A DNA stretch of 43,205 bases from Lactobacillus sp. UCMA15818 (GTDB lineage Bacteria; Bacillota; Bacilli; Lactobacillales; Lactobacillaceae): positions 1 through 43,205 of the forward strand of contig NZ_VJYB01000009.1 in the NCBI RefSeq assembly GCF_030400225.1, given 5' to 3'. Numbering within the stretch: the stretch's first letter is position 1; each line of letters opens with the position of its first letter. Position numbers and translations under genes: made by a program. The notes beneath the pieces were generated by a model. The model made no database searches. It was not told the origin of the DNA and saw only the letters and a program-made list of their open reading frames with translations. This document shows, piece after piece, positions 38,060 to 43,205 of the stretch.

Positions 38060-38630
38060 CTCTAACACTCCTTATAAATTCAGCTATTTTATTATTATCT
38101 TTTTGTCCATTTATCTCTACTCCAGAACTAACATCTACGATTTCTGGATGCAACCGCGAGATAGCCTCACCCACATTATTCGCATTTAACCCCCCTGCAA
38201 TCATAAACGGATGTCCTTTTGCGTCAATCTGATTCCAATCAGCCAGTTGCCCCGAACCTGGTATTCTTGAATCAAACATCAAATAATCTACTTTTTCCAA
38301 TGATTTTGTCAGACTATTTACTATTTGAAAAATCAACATGCCTTTATTTTTAAGATTATTGACTTCTGCGTTCGTAATTTCGGTATGCAATTGAACCCCT
38401 TGGATTACCTTTTGTTTGACCAGTTTTTCAACGGTCTGCTCGTCAAAGACTGTAAAAACACCAATTGTTTTGATACAAGGCAAAAGCTGCTCACGAATTC
38501 TTTTCGCTTGTTCAATGCTGACTTCGCGTGAACTTTTAGCAAAAACAAAGCCTACATAGTCTGGAAGAGTCTGATTTAAAATTGCCACTGTTTTTAAATC
38601 TTTAATCCCGCAAATCTTTATTCCTGTCAT
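38037..38630 (-). CDS. trpF: Phosphoribosylanthranilate isomerase
   Basis: This 197-residue TIM-barrel enzyme acts between trpD and trpC products. The N-terminal catalytic cysteine is visible in KICGIKD, the [13 protein letters not shown] segment follows, and the C-terminal phosphate-binding motif is [11 protein letters not shown] with the catalytic Asp in [14 protein letters not shown]. The length is normal for the family. It starts 3 bases after the trpC stop and overlaps the trpB start. Confidence 0.94.
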   Translation of the reverse strand: MTGIKICGIKDLKTVAILNQTLPDYVGFVFAKSSREVSIEQAKRIREQLLPCIKTIGVFTVFDEQTVEKLVKQKVIQGVQLHTEITNAEVNNLKNKGMLIFQIVNSLTKSLEKVDYLMFDSRIPGSGQLADWNQIDAKGHPFMIAGGLNANNVGEAISRLHPEIVDVSSGVEINGQKDNNKIAEFIRSVRDADKENE

Positions 38631-38633
38631 CTG

Positions 38634-39416
38634 CTATCCTTTCATATTTAAAATCGTATCTTTTTTGTTTCGCGCCCGCATTAGATACTCTCCTACTAAA
38701 ATGCCATTAATGCGTGCATTATTTTGCAAGTAAGTTACATCTTGCTGATTTTGAATCCCACTTTCCGAAATCACTAGTTGTTTCGCTGGGACCAAAACAC
38801 TCAGTCTGCAAGTGGTGCCTAAGTCCACCTTAAAATTAGTCAAATCCCGATTGTTAATTCCAATGATTTCAGCATTCGCAGCTAATGCGCGTGTCAGTTC
38901 AGAGTAATTATGGACTTCTACAATTGCGACCATTCCCAAATCATGTGTCAATTCCAAATAGTCATTTAACTGTTCATCACTGAGAATTGCCACAATCAAT
39001 AAAATGATTGCTGCGCCCACAAGTCGAGCTTCATAAATCATATATGGATCAATCACAAAATCTTTCCGTAGAATTGGTAATTTACTTTCTTTGGCTATTT
39101 CTTTTAGATATTCTAGCTTTCCGTGAAAATATTTTTCTTCCGTCAATACAGATATCGCACTGACTCCTGCAGCTTGGTATTCTTTAGCAATCTGTAAATA
39201 AGGAAACTCATTAACGATTGTGCCCTTTGACGGGGATGCTTGTTTTATTTCTGCAATTATACTTAGCTCCGTATCCTGTAAATTTTGTTTAAAAGAGTGC
39301 GCAAGATCATGATTATTCATCTGCTTACTAAGTTTTTTTATTTCCTCAAATTTAATTTTTTGTTTACGCAAGCTAAGACGTTCAGCTGTTGTCGCAACTA
39401 AGTCATCCAAAATCAT
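38634..39416 (-). CDS. trpC: Indole-3-glycerol phosphate synthase
   Basis: This 260-residue TIM-barrel enzyme closes the indole ring. The signature AEIKQASPSKG is near residue 55 with its catalytic lysine. ILRKDFVIDPYMIYEARLVGAAIILLIVAIL follows, then GINNRDLTNFKVDL and ISESGIQ. Motifs and length are normal. The start overlaps the trpD stop by four bases (ATGA), giving translational coupling. Confidence 0.95.
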   Translation of the reverse strand: MILDDLVATTAERLSLRKQKIKFEEIKKLSKQMNNHDLAHSFKQNLQDTELSIIAEIKQASPSKGTIVNEFPYLQIAKEYQAAGVSAISVLTEEKYFHGKLEYLKEIAKESKLPILRKDFVIDPYMIYEARLVGAAIILLIVAILSDEQLNDYLELTHDLGMVAIVEVHNYSELTRALAANAEIIGINNRDLTNFKVDLGTTCRLSVLVPAKQLVISESGIQNQQDVTYLQNNARINGILVGEYLMRARNKKDTILNMKG

Positions 39417-40438
39417 ACAATTACCTCGTTATCATTTGTCATCTTAACAAAATCATTCAACTTAGCTAATGCTAGTTTGCTATCTATTGCTTTTTTGGCT
39501 TCACGGACTCCTTCGAAAAAGTCAACCTCGGGATGTGCAACATGAATTGCAGCTGCAGCATTTAAAAGTACAATCTCACTCTTTGGCCCATGTGCACCGT
39601 TTAAAATTGCACGCGTAATTTTGGCATTTTCTTGCGGAGTTCCTCCAATTAATTCTTGTTTTGTACAACTATGAAAACCAAATTGTTCTGGTGTCAATTC
39701 ATAATTTTTTATTTCTTTTTTATTGAATTCCGCTACCTTAGTCGGACCAGTTAGTGTAATCTCATCTAATCCATCAGTTCCATGAACAATCATCCCAGAA
39801 CTGGCCCCTAGTCGCTGCATTACTTCAGGCATAACCTTAAGTAATTGTTCATCATACACACCCATCAATTGCATCTTTGCTCCTGCGGGATTAGCAAGCG
39901 GTCCTAATATATTAAAAATTGTTCTAAAAGCTAATTCCTTACGAACCGTTGCAACATAACGCATCGCTTGATGGTACTCTTGTGCAAATAAAAAACATAT
40001 CCCAATTTTATCCAGGATTTCAGTTGATTTTGCAGGATTAATACTTATTTTTGCTCCCAGTGCTTCTAATACATCTGCCGCACCACTCAAAGATGTGGCC
40101 GCTCTGTTGCCATGCTTTGTCACTGGTATCCCGGTTGCCGAAACAACAAATGCCGTTGTTGTAGAAATATTAAATGTGTGTGCATTATCCCCGCCAGTTC
40201 CTACAATTTCAAGTGTTTCTTGTTGACTTGAATCAAAATGAAGTGCGTGCTCTCTCATTGATTGGGCTGCTCCTGCAATTTCAGCAATTGTTTCCTTTTT
40301 TTGCGCTAACGCTGTTAAAAGTGCAGCAATCTGAATGTCTGTAGCTCGCCCTGCCATTATTTCATCTGTCGCCTGATTCATTTCCTCGTAACTCAAATTA
40401 CTACCAGCAATAATTTTTTTGATTGCTTCTTTTATCAT
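39413..40438 (-). CDS. trpD: Anthranilate phosphoribosyltransferase
   Basis: This 341-residue enzyme transfers phosphoribose to anthranilate. The PRPP-binding motif GTGGDNAHTFNISTTTAFV and KHGNRAATSLSGAADVLEALG are intact (relatives have GNRSxSSxxGSADVLE). The N-terminal helical domain starts MIKEAIKKIIAGSNLSYEEM. The ATG at 40438 has AAGGAGG 8 bases upstream. The frame stays open further upstream to another ATG with its own RBS (40516), which would add 26 residues. A second Trp T-box lies directly upstream. Confidence 0.95.
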   Translation of the reverse strand: MIKEAIKKIIAGSNLSYEEMNQATDEIMAGRATDIQIAALLTALAQKKETIAEIAGAAQSMREHALHFDSSQQETLEIVGTGGDNAHTFNISTTTAFVVSATGIPVTKHGNRAATSLSGAADVLEALGAKISINPAKSTEILDKIGICFLFAQEYHQAMRYVATVRKELAFRTIFNILGPLANPAGAKMQLMGVYDEQLLKVMPEVMQRLGASSGMIVHGTDGLDEITLTGPTKVAEFNKKEIKNYELTPEQFGFHSCTKQELIGGTPQENAKITRAILNGAHGPKSEIVLLNAAAAIHVAHPEVDFFEGVREAKKAIDSKLALAKLNDFVKMTNDNEVIV

Positions 40439-40534
40439 GTTTACATCCTCCTTAAGAATTGTTTCTGTAAGTTCAAGTTCATATCCCAAAAGAATCTGCC
40501 AACGAAATTCTTTCATTTTTTTACCCCTTTCTCT

Positions 40535-40826
40535 AAAAAATCCGCCCGTAACAGTCACCTGCTAAGGACGGATTTTTCGCGGTACCACCTTAGTTTGTAG
40601 CTTAATAGACAGTTAGTCACTGTTCAAATAAACTACACTCTTACAGGATGCAATCACACCCCTGATAACTGACGCGTATCTTACGTTGCGGAGTACTCAC
40701 ATTTTCATGCTTTAACCGCACCCTCAGTGGTCCATTTAATAGCCTGCGTTCAACCGGACTCGCAGCATCGCCGGTTCTCTGCATGTGCACAACTATCTTG
40801 ATCTCCACTTCATTGGTTTGTATGGA
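40535..40826 (-). promoter_or_regulatory. Trp T-box riboswitch between trpG and trpD
   Basis: On the minus strand the T-box sequence TAAGGTGGTACCGCG (plus 40578-40592) is followed by a terminator stem AAAATCCGTCC/GGGCGGATTTT with T-run (plus 40535-40577). The stem I region contains the specifier TGG in ATTAAATGGACC (plus CCA at 40732-40734), decoding tryptophan. It measures uncharged tRNA-Trp and controls trpDCFBA separately from trpEG. Its 5' 150 bases or so are identical to the T-box before trpE. Confidence 0.93.
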
Positions 40827-40847
40827 TAAATATTTTATTTTTGCTAA

Positions 40848-41420
40848 TTAAACTTTTAAAAAGTTCTGAATAATTGTATTTCCAACTACGCTATCCGTCA
40901 TAATTGATTCTGGATGGTATTGAATCGCATATATGTGTTTTCGACTATCTGAGAAAGACATTAATTCATTATCACTTGAAACACTTGTAATCTTAAAATT
41001 CGCGGGTAATTGTTGATAATCTGCGATTAACGAATGATATCTTGCTGCTTGAAACTTTTGAGGAACCCCATTTAAAATTTCGTCAACATATTTTACTTTG
41101 ATGGTGTCAACTTTTCCATGCATCAATTTAGGAGCAAGAACAACAGCGGTATTAAAAGCTACTGCAATGACCTCTAGTCCCATACAAACACCAAGTATCG
41201 GAATCCTACCAGCGAATTTATTAACGATCCCCACACAATTGCCTGCATCACTCGGGCGACCTGGACCCGGAGAGATAATGATGTGTTTCGGCTTTAATCT
41301 CTCAATTGCAGCACAATCAATTTCATCATTTTTTTTCACAATAATATCAGTTGTAAACTGACCAATTTGTTGATATAGATTATAGGTAAAGCTATCATAA
41401 TTATCGATTAGTAATTCCAT
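40848..41420 (-). CDS. trpG: Anthranilate synthase glutamine amidotransferase subunit
   Basis: This 190-residue class I glutaminase supplies ammonia to TrpE. It begins LLIDNYDSFTYNLYQQIG. It has the nucleophile cysteine in ILGVCMGLEVIAV and the His-Glu of the triad in AIQYHPESI. The usual elbow is GVCLGHQ; here the conserved His-Gln is Leu-Glu, which is unusual (see findings). The ATG at 41420 follows an AGGTGA site and overlaps the trpE stop by 20 bases. The gene is followed directly by the second T-box. Confidence 0.92.
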   Translation of the reverse strand: MELLIDNYDSFTYNLYQQIGQFTTDIIVKKNDEIDCAAIERLKPKHIIISPGPGRPSDAGNCVGIVNKFAGRIPILGVCMGLEVIAVAFNTAVVLAPKLMHGKVDTIKVKYVDEILNGVPQKFQAARYHSLIADYQQLPANFKITSVSSDNELMSFSDSRKHIYAIQYHPESIMTDSVVGNTIIQNFLKV

Positions 41421-42885
41421 CTATTTCACCTCTTGTACTGGCTTGGGTTAATGCATTTCTTACTGACCTTGCCTTATTCAGACATTCCTGATATTCATTT
41501 TTAGCAATACTATCCGCCACAATCCCCGCTCCTGTGTGTAAAATACCTTTCTGACCATTTCGATGTAACAAGCGGATTCCAATTGCCTGATCAATCTCAC
41601 CTGAAAAACTCAGATAACCAAAACTACCACCATAAATGCCGCGTTTAAAATGCTCTAATTCATTAATAATTTGAATTGCCCTGACTTTAGGTGCTCCCGA
41701 CAAGGTTCCTGCTGGGAAAACAGCATCTAAGATATCTAATGCACTTTTTTCTGGTAATACCTGACTTTTAATAACAGATGCCAAGTGAACAACAGTTGCA
41801 AACTTTTCTAAAAAAGCATGCTTTGTAACCTGAATTGTTCCAAATTTACTTATTTGTCCAAGATCATTTCTCCCAAGGTCAACTAACATATTATGCTCAG
41901 CTAATTCTTTTGCACTGTCTAATAATTCCGCACAGTTTTTCTGGTTTTTTACGTTATCAGTTGTTAACTTTCGGGTTCCTGCCAAAGGATAGCTTGCAAG
42001 TTCCTTGCCTTGTCTGGTAATCAATGTTTCAGGAGACGCCGCCACAGCAGCAAATCTTCCCTGTTTAAAATAAAAATGATAAGCATGCGGTTCATCTATC
42101 ATTAACCTCTCTAAAAGTGGTAATAGATCTCCCGTTAAGTTTATTTCTTGCGGATTAGACATAATCAATTGAAAAATATCTCCTGCTGCAATCTGCTTCT
42201 TTGCACTTTGAACCTTATTCGCATATTCAACTTCATTGAAGTGCATTCGAAAATCACTCATTAGTCTCAATTGTGGGATCTCATAGGTTTGTCTTATTCG
42301 TGCAAATACACTTGCTCTAAATTTTTCAAGTTCTTCTTTTGCTTGCTCATAATTAACTTCCAAATCTTCGACTGAAATACTGACAATCAGACTCATCTCG
42401 TTTTTATCATGATCATAAGCAACTAACTTGTTACAGCAGAACAAGCCGATATCTTGTATATTATCTGGATTAGCATGCTGAAAACTAATATGTTTTTGAT
42501 AATATTTAGTATATTCATATGAGAAATAACCTATTAATCCACCAGTAAATGGTGGAAGACCTGGAACAACGGGCTGCTTATATTTTTTTAAGATTTCCTC
42601 CAAATAATCATGTGGATTTACTTCTTCTATTATTTTGTTCCCCTGATTATCACTATCGGTTAACACACCATCTAAAACCGTAATCCTTCGTGTTGGCTCA
42701 ATTACAAAATAACTATAATTTCCAAGTGCATGATTCCCGCCCGAAAAATAAACTGTATCTTCATCGTGTGCCAAGGACAATAACAATTGTTCTTCTTCAT
42801 TCTTTGTTAAAGGTACCTTCATAGCAACCGGCACAAAATTATAAGATGCTGCAATCCTTTTTAACTCATCAATTTTAGGAAACAT
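41401..42885 (-). CDS. trpE: Anthranilate synthase component I
   Basis: This 494-residue chorismate-utilising enzyme makes anthranilate with TrpG. The N-terminal regulatory region is followed by the catalytic core with IAAGDIFQLIMSNPQEI, AASPETLITRQG, the signature LVDLGRNDLG and FPAGTLSGAPKVRAIQIINELE. The feedback-type N-terminal LLLSLAHDEDTVYFSGG (relatives have LLES) is partly changed. The ATG at 42885 has AAAGGAG about 7 bases upstream; the earlier in-frame start lies in the T-box terminator. It is the first gene of the operon. Confidence 0.95.
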   Translation of the reverse strand: MFPKIDELKRIAASYNFVPVAMKVPLTKNEEEQLLLSLAHDEDTVYFSGGNHALGNYSYFVIEPTRRITVLDGVLTDSDNQGNKIIEEVNPHDYLEEILKKYKQPVVPGLPPFTGGLIGYFSYEYTKYYQKHISFQHANPDNIQDIGLFCCNKLVAYDHDKNEMSLIVSISVEDLEVNYEQAKEELEKFRASVFARIRQTYEIPQLRLMSDFRMHFNEVEYANKVQSAKKQIAAGDIFQLIMSNPQEINLTGDLLPLLERLMIDEPHAYHFYFKQGRFAAVAASPETLITRQGKELASYPLAGTRKLTTDNVKNQKNCAELLDSAKELAEHNMLVDLGRNDLGQISKFGTIQVTKHAFLEKFATVVHLASVIKSQVLPEKSALDILDAVFPAGTLSGAPKVRAIQIINELEHFKRGIYGGSFGYLSFSGEIDQAIGIRLLHRNGQKGILHTGAGIVADSIAKNEYQECLNKARSVRNALTQASTRGEIDGITNR

Positions 42886-42911
42886 CTTATCACTCCTTTC
42901 TAAAAATCCAC

Positions 42912-43205
42912 AAAAAAATCCGCCCATAACAGTCACCTGCTAAGGACGGATTTTCCGCGGTACCACCTTAATTCGTAGCTCAAAAAACAGTTAGTCACTG
43001 TTCAATAAACCACACTCTTTACGAGGTGCAATCACACCCCTGATAACTGACGCATATCTTACGTTGCGGAGTACTCACATTTTCATGCTTTAACCGCACC
43101 CTCAGTGGTCCATTTAATAGCCTGCGTTCAACCGGACTCGCAGCATCGCCGGTTCTCTGCATGTGCACAACTATCTTGATCTCCACTTCATTGGTTTGTA
43201 TGGAC
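42912..43205 (-). promoter_or_regulatory. Trp T-box riboswitch before trpE (reaches the window edge)
   Basis: On the minus strand TAAGGTGGTACCGCG (plus 42956-42970) is followed by the terminator AAAATCCGTCC...GGGCGGATTTTTTT (plus 42912-42954). The specifier TGG (plus CCA at 43110-43112) decodes tryptophan. Nearly the whole element is present, but its promoter is outside the window. Compared with the element at 40535-40826, the upstream 150 bases or so are identical while the antiterminator-proximal part differs in places. Confidence 0.93.

Overview
The window looks like chromosomal DNA from a low-GC lactic acid bacterium, most likely family Lactobacillaceae. The evidence is the AT-rich composition, strong AGGAGG-type ribosome binding sites, a fused glutamine-binding/permease ABC protein, a water-forming-type NADH oxidase, CcpA (cre) sites, BglG/RAT antitermination, Trp T-boxes and an IS3-family transposase tail. 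No rRNA, tRNA, CRISPR array, prophage or plasmid gene was seen.

Layout. 1-250: right end of an IS3-type insertion sequence joined to a dispersed palindromic repeat. 260-4500: GNAT acetyltransferase, elongation factor P (with a short upstream Pro-Pro leader ORF), cytoplasmic 5'-nucleotidase-type phosphoesterase and an RpiR regulator. 4513-8255: fructose-type PTS EIIABC, divergent from a diverged RpiA paralogue and a Gfo/Idh dehydrogenase. 8530-9909: NADH oxidase-type flavoprotein. 10117-14450: a redox cluster with a flavin reductase, an MFS carrier and a fumarate-reductase-like flavoprotein, divergent from an AraC regulator. 14656-19073: DUF1003 protein with a small upstream ORF, a large polytopic membrane protein and an APC permease. 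19420-24230: leucine operon leuB-leuC-leuD-MFS, without leuA, behind a leader peptide ending in three Leu codons. 24332-25813: an orphan trpB behind a leader peptide with two Trp codons. 26113-28295: glutamine ABC transporter. 28612-29808: acyltransferase. 30048-36050: beta-glucoside operon (bglG-bglP-two 6-phospho-beta-glucosidases) with a cre site and two RAT/terminator units. 36058-43205: trpE-G-D-C-F-B-A, with one Trp T-box before trpE and a near-identical second one between trpG and trpD.

How the parts fit together. Tryptophan supply is monitored in two ways: by tRNA-sensing T-boxes on the main operon, and apparently by ribosome-mediated attenuation on the orphan trpB. The leucine genes use leader-peptide attenuation as well. 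The efp leader ORF carries Pro-Pro codons that are complementary to the efp ribosome binding site, which suggests a feedback sensor for EF-P activity. The AraC/reductase/MFS/flavin reductase set looks like an inducible system that reduces an unknown unsaturated, perhaps plant-derived, acid. A composite palindromic repeat occurs five times in intergenic DNA, and further IS-tip-like palindromes lie between convergent genes.

All function assignments come from reading motifs and translated sequence by eye. No database search or folding program was run.
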